Shown in pieces: positions 49,412 to 59,113 of a stretch of 64,000 nucleotides of DNA. Source of the stretch: Amycolatopsis jejuensis (GTDB taxonomy: Bacteria > Actinomycetota > Actinomycetes > Mycobacteriales > Pseudonocardiaceae); contig NZ_JNYZ01000007.1 of the NCBI RefSeq assembly GCF_000717335.1, positions 1 to 64,000 of the forward strand, given 5' to 3'. The notes below the pieces were generated by a model. The model did not search any database, was not told where the DNA came from, and saw only the letters and a program-made list of their open reading frames with translations. How positions within the stretch are numbered: position 1 is the stretch's first letter; each line of letters starts with the position of its first letter. Position numbers and translations under genes: made by a program.

Positions 49412-50124
49412 GACCGCCCCCGTTCGGTGATGCGCAGCAAAGCCGCGCACCCCACCTCCGCCACACCAGACCGGACTCCCTCGGCGATGGCGCGGTGGTC
49501 CTCCCACGACCGGGACAAGTCGCCGTGTGCGGTGAGTTCCTGCAGCAGCCGGTCGGCCATCAAACGGCGTAATGGGACCCTGATCGCGAGCATGCTGCGC
49601 AGCAGAATCCGGTTGTGCGCGGCCTCCGCGAGTGCCACGTGGAACTCCGCGTCCGCCTCCAGGAAGCGGTCTCGATCGCCCAGCGCGGCGGCCATTCGCG
49701 ACACCATCGAGTCCAGCGAAACCAGCTGCGCGTCCGTCCGGCGCCGGGCGGCCAGGCCGATGATCGCGGCCTCGATCGACTCCCTTGCCTCGACCAGTTC
49801 CCGGTACTCCGCCACGTCCGACGCGCCCAGGTGCCACGGCACGAACTGCCCGCCGGGGGCCTCCAGCACGAACGTGCCGACCCCCTGCCGCGGCTCGACC
49901 CAGCCGCGGGCCTGCAACGCGCGCACTGCCTCGCGGACCGTCAGCATCGACACCCCCGTCGAGGCCGCGAAATCCCGCAGCGACGGCAGCACCGTCCCCG
50001 GCGGCCAGTCGCCACCCAGTATCTTGCGCGTCATCTGCTCGACCAGCGAGTCCACCACACTCACCCGCCGCACCGGCGCAAGCTCCGGCACCCGCTTGCG
50101 CGGCCCCCGCCGTCCGTTCGCCAC
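49378..50124 (-). CDS. GntR/FCD family regulator
   Basis: A 248-residue FadR-like regulator. The winged HTH covers about 22-90 (VVDSLVEQMTRKILGGDWPPGTVLPSLRDFAASTGVSMLTVREAVRALQARGWVE), and the FCD domain has FLEADAEFHVALAEAAHN and DHRAIAEGVRSG with the metal-type His. The start is GTG 50124 with no strong ribosome-binding site. It is divergent from the FAD/Fe-S oxidase gene at 50180, whose promoter contains an 11-base palindrome, so lactate- or glycolate-type control, as in LldR, GlcC and PdhR, is likely. Its 3' end overlaps the Shedu gene by 34 bases in antisense. Confidence 0.88.
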   Translation of the reverse strand: MANGRRGPRKRVPELAPVRRVSVVDSLVEQMTRKILGGDWPPGTVLPSLRDFAASTGVSMLTVREAVRALQARGWVEPRQGVGTFVLEAPGGQFVPWHLGASDVAEYRELVEARESIEAAIIGLAARRRTDAQLVSLDSMVSRMAAALGDRDRFLEADAEFHVALAEAAHNRILLRSMLAIRVPLRRLMADRLLQELTAHGDLSRSWEDHRAIAEGVRSGVAEVGCAALLRITERGRSYVDDLGTGVG

Positions 50125-50141
50125 CGGATCAGCCTACGGGA

Positions 50142-50170
50142 TTGACCGCACTGTTTAAAACACCTAAATT
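50142..50170 (+). promoter_or_regulatory. Promoter with internal palindrome for the FAD/Fe-S oxidase
   Basis: TTGACC (50142-50147), 17 bases, TAAATT (50165-50170). Between them, TGTTT-A-AAACA (50152-50162) is a perfect 5+5 palindrome, well placed for a GntR dimer to block transcription. The start codon is only ten bases after the -10, so the mRNA is probably leaderless. Confidence 0.7.
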
Positions 50171-50179
50171 CTCAGCACG

Positions 50180-52942
50180 ATGCCCGCACTGATCGAGGAC
50201 CTCCGGAGAGCGCTCCGCGGCGAGGTCCACGCCGACGTCCGCCGCCGCGCGGAATATTCCACCGACGCGTCCAACTATCGCGTGGTCCCGCAGGTCGTCG
50301 TGCTGCCCCGGGAGACCGGTGACGTCCTCGCCACCCTCGAAATCGCCCGCCGCCACGGGGTTCCGGTGACCTGCCGCGGCGGGGGCACCTCGGTGGCGGG
50401 CAACGCGATCGGGCCGGGCATCGTCCTCGACTTCTCGCGGTACCTCACCCGCATCCTCGACCTGGACCCGGCTGCCCGGACCGCCACCGTGCAACCCGGC
50501 GTCATCCTCGCCGACCTCCAGCGCGCCGCCGCCCCGCACGGCCTCCGCTTCGGGCCCGACCCGTCCACGCACGCCCGCGCGACCCTCGGCGGCATGATCG
50601 GCAACAACGCCTGCGGCCCGCACGCCGTCGCGTACGGCCGGACCGCCGACAACGTCCGCGACATCACCGCCGTCGACGGCACCGGACGCCGCTTCACCGC
50701 CGGGACCTGGGACGCCACCCCGGGCCTCGCCGACCTGATCGAGCCGGACCTCGGCCTGCTGCGGACCGAACTGGGCCGGTTCAGCCGCCAGGTGTCCGGC
50801 TATTCGCTGGAACACCTGCTGCCGGAGAACGGCCGCTCGCTGGCCCGCGCGCTCGTCGGCACCGAAGGCACGCTCGCCATCACGCTCGAAGCAACTGTCG
50901 ACCTCGTCGCCGTCACCCCGGCGCGCCTGCTCGTGGTGCTCGGCTACCCGGACATGCCGACCGCCGCCGACGCCGTCCCCGGTCTGCTGCCGCACCGCCC
51001 GCTCGCCATCGAAGGCCTCGACGCCCGGCTCGTCGACCTCGTCCGCACCCATCGCGGCGCCGTACCCCGGCTGCCGGACGGCCGCGGCTGGCTGATGATC
51101 GAAGTCGGCGGCGAAACGGAAGTCGAAGCCCGCCACCAGGCTGCCCGCATCGTCGCGGATTCCCAAGCCCTGGACCATCTTCTGGTCACCGAAGGCGCCG
51201 CGGCGATGTGGCGGATCCGCGAGGACGGCGCCGGGCTGGCGGGCCGCACCCCCTCCGGCACGCAGGCCTGGCCGGGCTGGGAAGACGCCGCCGTGCCGCC
51301 CGTGCGGCTCGGCGCGTATCTCCGCGATTTCGACGCCCTGCTCGGCGAATTCGGTCTCGAAGGCCTCCCCTACGGGCATTTCGGCGACGGCTGCGTACAC
51401 GTGCGGCTCGGCCTGCCGCTGGAACGCGACGCGTCCGTGTTCCGCGCGTTCCTGACCGAAGCCGCGAAGCTGGTGGTGAGCTACGGCGGCTCGTTCTCCG
51501 GCGAGCACGGCGACGGCCGCGCCCGCGGCGAGCTGCTGCCCTTGATGTACTCCCCCGAGACTATCCGGCTTTTCGGTGCCGTCAAAGACCTTTTCGACCC
51601 CGACGACATCCTCAACCCGGGCGTGCTCGTGCGGCCCCGTCCGCTCGACGCCGATCTCCGCCGCCCGCAAGCACATCCGCTCCCGGCCGCGGGCGGGTTC
51701 TCGTTCGCGCACGACGGCGGCGACTTCACCCGCGCCGTGCACCGGTGCGTGGGAGTCGGCAAATGCCGCGCCGACAACCGGGCCACGGGCGGCTTCATGT
51801 GCCCCTCCTACCTCGCCACGCGCGACGAAAAAGACAGCACCCGAGGACGCGCCCGGGTGCTGCAGGAGGTGGCAAACGGCTCGCTGGTACCCGGCTGGTC
51901 GGCCGCCGCCGTACACGAGTCACTCGACCTTTGCCTGTCCTGCAAGGCATGCAGCCGCGACTGCCCGGCCGGGGTCGACCTGGCGCAGTACAAATCCGAA
52001 GCCCTGCATCGAAAATACCGGCACCGGCTCCGTCCCCTGTCACACTACACGTTCGGCCGGTTACCGACCTGGCTCCGGCTGATCCAGCGAATCCCCGGCC
52101 TGGCCGCCGTCGTGAACGCCCTGATGACGGTCCGCCCGCTCGAAAAAGCCCTGCTGGCACTGGCCGGAGCCGACCCCCGCCGCCACGCGCCCCGCTTCGC
52201 CCGCCGATCCTTCACCCGGTCACCACGAAGAACCCCCGCAGAAGGACCGGAAGTCGTGCTGTGGGCGGATTCCTTCTCCGACGGCATGGACACCGACGTC
52301 GCCGAAGCAGTCGCGACCGTGCTGTCCGACGCCGGATACCGCGTGCGCGTCCCCTCGAAGCGGCCGTGCTGCGGGCTCACCTGGATCACCACCGGCCAGC
52401 TCGACACCGCCCGCCGCAAACTCCGCGACCTCGTCGGCACACTCCTCCCCTACGCCGAGGCCGGAATCCCGATCGTCGGCGTCGAACCGTCCTGCACCGC
52501 CGTCCTCCGATCCGACCTGACCGACCTCTTCCCCGACGACCCGGACGCCGAAACCGTCTCTGCCGCAACGACAACGCTCGCCGAACTCCTCGCGAACACC
52601 GACGGCTGGCAGGCGCCCGACCTGTCCGGCGTCACCGTGGTCGCGCAACCGCATTGTCACCACCATTCGGTGATGGGCTACGAAACCGACCGCGCCCTCC
52701 TCGAAGCGGCCGGGGCACGACTCACGACCCTCGCCGGATGCTGCGGCCTGGCCGGAAACTTCGGCATGGAACGCGGCCACTACGACGTTTCCGTTGCGGT
52801 GGCCGAAAACGCGCTGCTTCCCGCGCTCAAGGACAACCCGGACGCCGTCTTCCTCGCCGACGGTTTCTCCTGCCGCACGCAAGCCGATCAGCTCGCCGGA
52901 ATCCGCGGTGTCCACCTCGCCCAGCTGCTGAATCAGCGCTGA
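50180..52942 (+). CDS. FAD-linked oxidase fused to iron-sulfur/CCG domains (YdiJ-like)
   Basis: A 920-residue fusion with the same plan as the protein at 26635. About 30-225: FAD-binding domain (PVTCRGGGTSVAGNAIG and ATLGGMIGNNACGPHAVAYG). About 230-490: FAD oxidase C-terminal domain (YGHFGDGCVHVRLGLP, SGEHGDGRARGELLP). About 515-600: Fe-S domain with CVGVGKCRADN and CLSCKACSRDCP. About 690-920: CCG domains (RPCCGLTWITTG, HCHHHSVMGYETDR and AGCCGLAGNFGMERGHYD). Such enzymes oxidise D-2-hydroxyacids (D-lactate, D-2-hydroxyglutarate). No ribosome-binding site, in line with a leaderless transcript. It is divergent from its likely GntR regulator. It is not closely similar to the other copy, so they may use different acids. 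Confidence 0.9.
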   Translation: MPALIEDLRRALRGEVHADVRRRAEYSTDASNYRVVPQVVVLPRETGDVLATLEIARRHGVPVTCRGGGTSVAGNAIGPGIVLDFSRYLTRILDLDPAARTATVQPGVILADLQRAAAPHGLRFGPDPSTHARATLGGMIGNNACGPHAVAYGRTADNVRDITAVDGTGRRFTAGTWDATPGLADLIEPDLGLLRTELGRFSRQVSGYSLEHLLPENGRSLARALVGTEGTLAITLEATVDLVAVTPARLLVVLGYPDMPTAADAVPGLLPHRPLAIEGLDARLVDLVRTHRGAVPRLPDGRGWLMIEVGGETEVEARHQAARIVADSQALDHLLVTEGAAAMWRIREDGAGLAGRTPSGTQAWPGWEDAAVPPVRLGAYLRDFDALLGEFGLEGLPYGHFGDGCVHVRLGLPLERDASVFRAFLTEAAKLVVSYGGSFSGEHGDGRARGELLPLMYSPETIRLFGAVKDLFDPDDILNPGVLVRPRPLDADLRRPQAHPLPAAGGFSFAHDGGDFTRAVHRCVGVGKCRADNRATGGFMCPSYLATRDEKDSTRGRARVLQEVANGSLVPGWSAAAVHESLDLCLSCKACSRDCPAGVDLAQYKSEALHRKYRHRLRPLSHYTFGRLPTWLRLIQRIPGLAAVVNALMTVRPLEKALLALAGADPRRHAPRFARRSFTRSPRRTPAEGPEVVLWADSFSDGMDTDVAEAVATVLSDAGYRVRVPSKRPCCGLTWITTGQLDTARRKLRDLVGTLLPYAEAGIPIVGVEPSCTAVLRSDLTDLFPDDPDAETVSAATTTLAELLANTDGWQAPDLSGVTVVAQPHCHHHSVMGYETDRALLEAAGARLTTLAGCCGLAGNFGMERGHYDVSVAVAENALLPALKDNPDAVFLADGFSCRTQADQLAGIRGVHLAQLLNQR

Positions 52943-52944
52943 AC

Positions 52945-53631
52945 TCAGTGGTCCCAGAACCCCTGCGACTCCAGCAACGCCACCGCCCGCTCGCCCCCGT
53001 CGGAGAAATGCTTCTCCACCACGGCCCTTGCCCGCGCCGCCGACCGTGCCTCCAGCGCGTTCAGGATCTTCCGGTGGTCGTCGTGCGCCTTGCCGGGCCA
53101 GTCCTCGTGCGCCTCGTAGAAGCCGTGTGACAAGGTTTTCGCCAGGATCCGCAGGATCGAGATCAGCCGGCGCGAATCGGACGCGTGGTTGATCCGCCGG
53201 TGGAACTCGTAGTTCAGCCGCTCCTGCTCGGCGCGGTCGGCTCGGTCGTCGAGCGCCTCGATGCGGTCCGCGAGGTCTCGCAGGGCCTGCCGGCTCTCCG
53301 GGGACAGGTTCTTCGCCGCGCGCTCCGCGGCCAGCCCGGACACCAGGCCGAACACCCGGTAATGGTCGCGGATGTCGTCGCGCGTCAGCCGGGCGACATA
53401 CGCGCCGCGCCGGGCGATGTGCTCCACCACGCCCTCGTGGTCGAGCGTGATCAGTGCCTCGCGGACGGGCAGCTTGCTGATCCCCAGCTCGTCGGCCAGT
53501 GCGTCCTGGTCGATCTTCGTGCCTGGGCGCAGCTGCCCCGAGAAGATGCGCCGCCGGATCTCCTGCGCCGCCATCGCCTTGAGGTTCGCCGGGCCACCAC
53601 GGCGCAGCCCGGCACCCGGGGCTTCGAGCAT
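52945..53631 (-). CDS. GntR/FCD family regulator of the acyl-CoA operon
   Basis: A 228-residue GntR protein: HTH at about 17-80 (LKAMAAQEIRRRIFSGQLRPGTKI, ISKLPVREALITLDHEGVVE) and an FCD domain with LNYEFHRRINHASDSRRL and the His of HDDHRKILNAL. ATG 53631 has AAGGCGGAG upstream; a GTG three bases earlier is an alternative. It is divergent from the thiolase operon, with two copies of GATAAA(A/G)TAT between, and convergent with the FAD/Fe-S oxidase gene, three bases apart. Confidence 0.88.
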   Translation of the reverse strand: MLEAPGAGLRRGGPANLKAMAAQEIRRRIFSGQLRPGTKIDQDALADELGISKLPVREALITLDHEGVVEHIARRGAYVARLTRDDIRDHYRVFGLVSGLAAERAAKNLSPESRQALRDLADRIEALDDRADRAEQERLNYEFHRRINHASDSRRLISILRILAKTLSHGFYEAHEDWPGKAHDDHRKILNALEARSAARARAVVEKHFSDGGERAVALLESQGFWDH

Positions 53632-53658
53632 CACTCCGCCTTTCCGCTGGATTGTGCC

Positions 53659-53734
53659 GATAAAATATCATGAATTCTCTGCTGACCCGGGTCTGACCAG
53701 TGTGAGTTAGCCGATGATTTCTGATAAAGTATTC
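53659..53734. promoter_or_regulatory. Two related sites, candidate GntR operators
   Basis: GATAAAATATC (53659-53669; GATA and TATC are inverted) and GATAAAGTATTC (53723-53734) recur in the divergent gap, about 64 bases apart centre to centre. Their A/T content stands out against the surroundings. Two sites six turns apart would allow looping. Confidence 0.5.
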
Positions 53735-53802
53735 ACTCTGCCGCCTCCGGTCGGCCATAGTCGAGAGCCACGGCAAGGGACATCCCGGAGGAAGGCACCA
53801 GC

Positions 53803-55017
53803 ATGCGTGACGCTGTCATCTGCGAACCCGTCCGTACCCCGATCGGCAGGTTCGGCGGCGCGCTGAAGCCGGTGCCCGCCGCCGACCTCGCCACCGTCGT
53901 GCTCAAGGCCCTGCTCGACCGCACCGGCATCGCACCGGACGCGATCGACGACGTGATCCTCGGCCACTGCTACCCCAGCGCCGAAGCCCCCGCGATCGGC
54001 CGTGTCGTCGCGCTCGACGCCGGGCTTCCGGTCACCGTCCCCGGGATGCAGGTCGACCGGCGCTGCGGGTCCGGGCTGCAGTCGGTGCTGCTGGCCGCGC
54101 TGCAGGTGCAGGCCGGGGCGAGTGACCTGGTCGTCGCGGGCGGCGCGGAAAGCATGTCCAACACCGTCTTCTACGCCAACGACCTGCGCTGGGGCGCGGG
54201 CGGCGCCGGAGTCCAGCTGCACGATTCCCTCACCCGCGGCCGCCAGACCCCGGGCGGGAAGCATTACCCGGTACCCGGTGGCATGCTCGAAACCGCGGAA
54301 AACCTGCGTCGCCACTACGAAATCAGCCGCGAGGAGCAGGACCGGCTCGCGGTCACCTCGCACCAGCGGGCCGTCGCCGCGCAGCAGTCCGGGGTGTTCG
54401 CCGAGGAAATCGTGCCGGTGCCGGTCGAGACCCGCAAGGGCCCCGTCGTCGTGGACACCGACGAGCATCCGCGCCCCGGCACCACCGTCGAGACGCTGTC
54501 GGCGCTGAAACCCGTGCTGGGCAAGCAGGATCCGGACGCGACCGTCACCGCGGGCAACGCCAGCGGCCAGAACGACGCCGCCGCCGTCTGCATCGTCACC
54601 ACCCGCGAGCGCGCCGCCGAACTCGGCCTGCGTCCGCTGGTCCGGCTGGTATCGCACGGTGTCGCCGGGGTCGAGCCGAAGGTGATGGGCATCGGCCCGG
54701 TACCCGCCTCGGCGCTCGCGCTGGAACGGGCCGGGCTGAAGCTCTCCGACGTCGACCTGATCGAGCTCAACGAGGCCTTCGCCGCGCAGGTACTGGCCTG
54801 TACGCGGGAATGGGGGTTCGGCGAAGCCGATTTCGACCGGCTCAACGTGCACGGTTCCGGGATCTCGCTCGGCCATCCGGTCGGCGCCACCGGCACCCGG
54901 ATTCTCGCCACGCTGGCGCGGGAAATGCAGCGCCGCGAAGCCCGCTACGGGCTGGAAACCATGTGCATCGGCGGCGGGCAGGGCCTGGCCGCGGTGTTCG
55001 AGCGGATCGCGGCATGA
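53803..55017 (+). CDS. Thiolase (acetyl-CoA acetyltransferase family)
   Basis: A 404-residue thiolase. The acylated Cys is in DRRCGSGLQSVLLAALQV (about 88), the NEAFAAQ motif (about 326), the catalytic His in NVHGSGISLGHPVGATGTRI (about 355) and the second Cys in MCIGGGQGLA (about 387). It cleaves a beta-ketoacyl-CoA to acetyl-CoA. ATG 53803 has CGGAGGAAGG upstream. It opens a five-gene operon (MaoC, CoA-transferase, crotonase, CaiB) in which every gene start overlaps or nearly touches the previous stop, so the operon performs a beta-oxidation-type breakdown of one acyl-CoA. Confidence 0.92.
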   Translation: MRDAVICEPVRTPIGRFGGALKPVPAADLATVVLKALLDRTGIAPDAIDDVILGHCYPSAEAPAIGRVVALDAGLPVTVPGMQVDRRCGSGLQSVLLAALQVQAGASDLVVAGGAESMSNTVFYANDLRWGAGGAGVQLHDSLTRGRQTPGGKHYPVPGGMLETAENLRRHYEISREEQDRLAVTSHQRAVAAQQSGVFAEEIVPVPVETRKGPVVVDTDEHPRPGTTVETLSALKPVLGKQDPDATVTAGNASGQNDAAAVCIVTTRERAAELGLRPLVRLVSHGVAGVEPKVMGIGPVPASALALERAGLKLSDVDLIELNEAFAAQVLACTREWGFGEADFDRLNVHGSGISLGHPVGATGTRILATLAREMQRREARYGLETMCIGGGQGLAAVFERIAA

Positions 55018-55466
55018 CCCGCGTCTTCGCCTCCGCCGACGAGGTCCGCGCCGCGCTCGGCGGATCACTCGGCCCCACCGGCTGGCTGCACATCGACCAG
55101 GCGCGGATCGACGCGTTCGCCGACGCGACCGGCGACCACCAGTGGATCCACACCGATCCCGTCCGCGCCGCGCACGGCCCGTACGGAGCCACGATCGCGC
55201 ACGGATTCCTCACCCTCTCGCTGATCCCGTCGTTCGGCGCGCAGCTCTACCGGCTCGACTTCGGCACCGCCCGGATCAACTACGGCCTCGGCAAAGTGCG
55301 GTTCCCCGCGGCGGTCCCGGTCGGCTCCCGGCTCCGCGCGACGGCCGCCTTCGCCGCCGCCGAACCAAGCCGCGCCGGGATCACGGTGACCACCCGGTTC
55401 ACTCTCGAACTCGAAGGCGCCGAGAAACCGGCGTGCATTGCGGAAACGCTGGTCGTTGTCGCCTGA
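55014..55466 (+). CDS. MaoC-like (R)-enoyl-CoA hydratase
   Basis: A 150-residue hot-dog-fold protein. The hydratase motif is FADATGDHQWIHTDP (Asp and His, about 35-48), followed by AHGFLTLSLIPSF and the strand INYGLGKVRFPAAVPVGSRLR, all typical of NodN/MaoC proteins. Single-domain members work as dimers. Its ATG overlaps the thiolase stop by four bases. It would hydrate the enoyl-CoA before oxidation and thiolysis. Confidence 0.9.
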   Translation: MTRVFASADEVRAALGGSLGPTGWLHIDQARIDAFADATGDHQWIHTDPVRAAHGPYGATIAHGFLTLSLIPSFGAQLYRLDFGTARINYGLGKVRFPAAVPVGSRLRATAAFAAAEPSRAGITVTTRFTLELEGAEKPACIAETLVVVA

Positions 55467-55485
55467 ACCCGAACGGGGCCCGAAG

Positions 55486-57165
55486 ATGCGCACCGAATTC
55501 TGCCGTCTGGACGAAGCCGTCTCCCGGCACGTCCGGCCCGGCGATGCACTGCACGTACTGATGGGGCACAGCCGCTGGACCGCGCTCATCCGGGAAATCG
55601 CGCGCCAGCATTGGGAAAAGCCGTCGCGGTTCACGTTGATCATGGCGAGCCTGTCGTCGCTCGGCGCGGTGCTGTTCCGGGCGGGCTGCCTGGAGAAGGT
55701 CGTCACGGTCTATTCCGGCGATTCCTTCCCGGTGTTCACGCCGAACCCGGTGTTCCAGCAGGCCTACGCAGACGGCACCGTCGAGGTCGAGAACTGGTCG
55801 TTCCTCAGCTACATCCAAGGCCTGCGCGCCGCCGCGACCGGGGTACCCGCGGTCGTCACCGGCTCGGTGCGCGACTCGTCGATGACCGGCAACCCCGGCT
55901 ACGAGGAGGTCGACACGCGGTTCGGCCGGGTCGGCCTGGTCGCGCCGCTGACCCCGGACGTCGCGCTGGTGCACGCCGCGGTCGCCGACCGCCAGGGCAA
56001 CCTCGCCATCGCGCCACCGATGTTCGAAGGCTCGATCGGCGCCTTCGCCGCCCGCCGCGGCGTGCTCGCCACGGTGGAGAAAGTCGTCGACGACCTGCGT
56101 CCGTGGGCGCCGTTCGTCCGCATCCCCGCCCACCGCGTGCTCGCCGTCGCGGAGGCCCCGTACGGCGCGCATCCCGGCGGGGTTTTCCCCGGCACCGAGG
56201 GCGCGCGGCTGCCGGTCGACGGGTACGCCGAGGACGTCGCGTTCTGGATTGCCGCGCGCAACGCCAGCCGTTCGGGGGACTTCGACGACTGGATCCGCGA
56301 ATGGGTCCTCGACCCACCCGACCACGCCGCCTACCTGGCCAAACTCGGCGACGCCCGGCTCGCCGATCTGACCCGCGAGCTCGGCAGGCCGACCCCGCCC
56401 ACCGGCCGCGGCGAGCACTCGGGACCGGTCACGAAACCCGAACGCGCGGCGGCGTGGCTCGGCGAGCTGCTGCGGTCACGCATCGCCGAAACCGGCACCG
56501 ACACCGTCCTGGCCGGAGCCGGGCTGGCGAACCTCGCCGCCTGGGTCGGCGTCGCGAAGGCAAAAGCCGACGGCCACCAGGTCGCGCTTTCGGCCGAACT
56601 CGGGCTGTGGGACTACTCCCCGACCCCCGGCGACCCGTTCATCTTCAGCTTCGCGAACTTCCCGTCGTCCTCGATGCTGCTCGACACCGAACAGGTGCTG
56701 GGGAACGTGGTGAACGGGCCGTCCACGCGGTCGATCGCCTGCATCGGGGCCGCGGAAATCGACCGGTACGGCAACATCAACACCACGCAGATCGAAGGCG
56801 GCCCGTACCTGGTCGGCTCCGGCGGCGCCAATGATGTGGTGACCGGCGCGGACGAGACGTACGTCGTCGGAACGATGAGCCCGCGCCGGTTCATCGAGAA
56901 GTGCAGCTACGTCACCAGCCCCGGCGCCCGGGTCCGCGCCGTAGTGACCGACCTCGGCGTCCTCTCCCGGCGCGACGGCGAGCTGGTGCTCACCGCCATC
57001 GCACCAGGTCAGCGCGTGGAAGACGTCCGCGCGCGCTGCGGGTGGGACCTCGCCGTCGCGGACGATCTGCCGGAGCTGCCCGAGGTGAGCGGCGAGGATG
57101 TCCGGCAGCTGCGAAGCTACGACCGCGAGGGACTGTTCCTCGGTGACGGCAAGAAGGGAACCTGA
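55486..57165 (+). CDS. Fused two-domain CoA-transferase (IpdAB-like/acetyl-CoA hydrolase family)
   Basis: A 559-residue protein with both family I CoA-transferase halves in one chain. The N-terminal half has [20 protein letters not shown] and [30 protein letters not shown]. The C-terminal half begins at about 335 ([20 protein letters not shown]) and has [16 protein letters not shown] and [17 protein letters not shown], a segment I associate with IpdB-type beta subunits. Actinobacterial IpdA and IpdB, which open the last steroid ring, are separate genes, so a fused form is notable. The canonical catalytic Glu of CoA-transferases is not obvious, pointing to hydrolase chemistry. It ends where the crotonase gene begins (TGATG). 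Confidence 0.82.
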   Translation: MRTEFCRLDEAVSRHVRPGDALHVLMGHSRWTALIREIARQHWEKPSRFTLIMASLSSLGAVLFRAGCLEKVVTVYSGDSFPVFTPNPVFQQAYADGTVEVENWSFLSYIQGLRAAATGVPAVVTGSVRDSSMTGNPGYEEVDTRFGRVGLVAPLTPDVALVHAAVADRQGNLAIAPPMFEGSIGAFAARRGVLATVEKVVDDLRPWAPFVRIPAHRVLAVAEAPYGAHPGGVFPGTEGARLPVDGYAEDVAFWIAARNASRSGDFDDWIREWVLDPPDHAAYLAKLGDARLADLTRELGRPTPPTGRGEHSGPVTKPERAAAWLGELLRSRIAETGTDTVLAGAGLANLAAWVGVAKAKADGHQVALSAELGLWDYSPTPGDPFIFSFANFPSSSMLLDTEQVLGNVVNGPSTRSIACIGAAEIDRYGNINTTQIEGGPYLVGSGGANDVVTGADETYVVGTMSPRRFIEKCSYVTSPGARVRAVVTDLGVLSRRDGELVLTAIAPGQRVEDVRARCGWDLAVADDLPELPEVSGEDVRQLRSYDREGLFLGDGKKGT

Positions 57166-57977
57166 TGAGCCGCTACGCCCGATTCGAGCACCTGCGAGTG
57201 GACGGCCCGGACGAGGACGGCGTGCTCGAACTCGTCCTCGACGCCCCGAACCTCAACGCGGTGAGCGAACCCGCACACGGCGACCTGGCCGACATCTGGC
57301 GTGAGTTCGACCGCGACCCGGCGGTGAAAGCCGTCCTGCTCCGCGGCGAAGGCAAGGGCTTCTCCGCGGGCGGATCGTTCGACCTGGTCGAGAAACTGGC
57401 CGACGACTTCGACGCCCGCACCCGCACCATGCGCGAAGCCCGCGACCTCGTGTACAACGTGATCGACTGCTCGAAACCGATCGTGTCGGCCATCCACGGC
57501 CCCGCCGTCGGCGCCGGTCTCGTCGCCGGGGTGCTCGCCGACGTCTCCGTGGTCACCGCGAACGCGAAAATCATCGACGGCCACACACGCCTCGGCGTCG
57601 CGGCAGGCGACCACGCCGCCGTCTGCTGGCCGTTGCTGTGCGGGATGGCCAAAGCCAAGTACTACCTGATGACCTGCCGCCCGCTGTCCGGCGCCGAAGC
57701 GGAGCGGATCGGCCTGGTGTCCCTGTGCGTCGACGACGAGGCCGAACTCCTGCCCACCGCCCGCGAAATCGCCCACGAACTGGCGAACGGCGCCCCGAAC
57801 GCGATCCGCTGGACCAAGCAAAGCCTCAACCTCTGGTACCGCCAGCTGGCCGGCGCGATCTTCGACTCCTCGCTGGCGCTGGAATTCTACGGTTTCGCGG
57901 GCCCCGAAGTCCGCGAAGGCCTTGCCTCTCACCGAGAACGCCGCAAGCCCGACTTCACCCGGACGCCCGACGCATGA
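57165..57977 (+). CDS. Enoyl-CoA hydratase/isomerase family protein, atypical active site
   Basis: A 270-residue crotonase-fold protein. The oxyanion-hole segments are present ([14 protein letters not shown] at about 62-75 and [23 protein letters not shown]). The two Glu that act in typical hydratases appear to be replaced: the GGGCE position reads GAGLV and the PE position reads [13 protein letters not shown], so normal hydration is unlikely. It may be an isomerase, decarboxylase or ring-modifying crotonase. ATG 57165 shares a base with the upstream stop, and its stop overlaps the CaiB-type gene by four bases. Confidence 0.88.
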   Translation: MSRYARFEHLRVDGPDEDGVLELVLDAPNLNAVSEPAHGDLADIWREFDRDPAVKAVLLRGEGKGFSAGGSFDLVEKLADDFDARTRTMREARDLVYNVIDCSKPIVSAIHGPAVGAGLVAGVLADVSVVTANAKIIDGHTRLGVAAGDHAAVCWPLLCGMAKAKYYLMTCRPLSGAEAERIGLVSLCVDDEAELLPTAREIAHELANGAPNAIRWTKQSLNLWYRQLAGAIFDSSLALEFYGFAGPEVREGLASHRERRKPDFTRTPDA

Positions 57978-59107
57978 CGGCGCTATTGGCCGGACTCCGG
58001 GTCGTCGAACTGTCCGCGTACATCGCCACCCCTCTCTGCGGGCTGACGCTCGCGCAGCTGGGCGCCGACGTCATCCGCGTCGAGCCCGTCGGCGGCGCCC
58101 CCGACCGCACCCGCTGGCCCTTGTCCGACAACGGAACCAGCCTCTACTGGTCCGGACTGAACAAGGGCAAACGCGCCATCGAGGCCGACCTGGAATCCGG
58201 GTCCGACCGCCACCGGATAGCCACCCTGATCACCGACGGCGCCCCTTGCGTGGTCGTCACGAACACCACCCGGCACCCCGACCTCAGCTACGAAACCCTG
58301 AGTGCGCAACGCCCGGACCTCATCCACGTCCTGCTGGACGGAAAAGCCGACGGCAGCGCAGCCGTCGACTACACGGTCCAAGCAGGCACCGGATTCCCCC
58401 TGCTCACTGGCACCGGCCCGGATCCGGTAAACCACGTACTCCCCGCGTGGGACGTCTGCGCAGGTCTGTATCTGGCCGTCGGCTTATTGGCCGCCGAACG
58501 CCACCGCCAGGAAACCGGAAAAGGCCAATCAATCCGCGTCGCGCTGGAAGACGTCGCCCTGGCGACCGCCGGAAACCTCGGCTACCTCACCGAAGCCCAG
58601 CTGACGACGCACGCCCGCACCAAATCCGGCAACGACATCTACGGCACCTACGGCCACGACTTCGAAACCGCCGACGGCGAGCGAGTAATGATCGTACTGC
58701 TCACCGAACGACACTGGACCAAAATGCTCACCGCAACCGGCCTGACGGGAGCCTTTGCGGCCTTGAGCAAAACCTTGGGAATCTCTTTCACCACCGAATC
58801 CGACCGCTACCGGCACCGAGACCTCATCACGCCGCTACTGGCCCGCTGGTTCGAGCAAACCCCCTACCACGAGGTAGCAAAAACCCTGACGGCACACCGA
58901 ATCCTGTGGGACCGCTACCGCAGCTTCACCGACCTGGCCCACGCACTACCCACCCACCCGCTCTTCGAAGAAATAGACCAACCAGGCGCAGGCAAACACT
59001 GGGCCCCGAAATCCCCCATCCACACCAACGGCACCCGCCTCCCCCCAACCCCCGCCCCCACCATCGGCGAACACACCACCGAACTCCTCCCCCCACCAAG
59101 TCCGTGA
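57974..59107 (+). CDS. CaiB/BaiF family CoA-transferase
   Basis: A 377-residue class III CoA-transferase. The start [33 protein letters not shown] and then [16 protein letters not shown] are nearly invariant in the family, and [21 protein letters not shown] lies in the small domain. It would activate the operon's acid by moving CoA from a donor. It is shorter than the usual 400-residue members and similar to intramolecular transferases of the methylfumaryl-CoA type. The last third is C- and A-rich on the coding strand, ending in a Pro/Thr-rich tail just before the repeat, so the C-terminus may be extended. Confidence 0.87.
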   Translation: MTALLAGLRVVELSAYIATPLCGLTLAQLGADVIRVEPVGGAPDRTRWPLSDNGTSLYWSGLNKGKRAIEADLESGSDRHRIATLITDGAPCVVVTNTTRHPDLSYETLSAQRPDLIHVLLDGKADGSAAVDYTVQAGTGFPLLTGTGPDPVNHVLPAWDVCAGLYLAVGLLAAERHRQETGKGQSIRVALEDVALATAGNLGYLTEAQLTTHARTKSGNDIYGTYGHDFETADGERVMIVLLTERHWTKMLTATGLTGAFAALSKTLGISFTTESDRYRHRDLITPLLARWFEQTPYHEVAKTLTAHRILWDRYRSFTDLAHALPTHPLFEEIDQPGAGKHWAPKSPIHTNGTRLPPTPAPTIGEHTTELLPPPSP

Positions 59108-59113
59108 AGGGAA

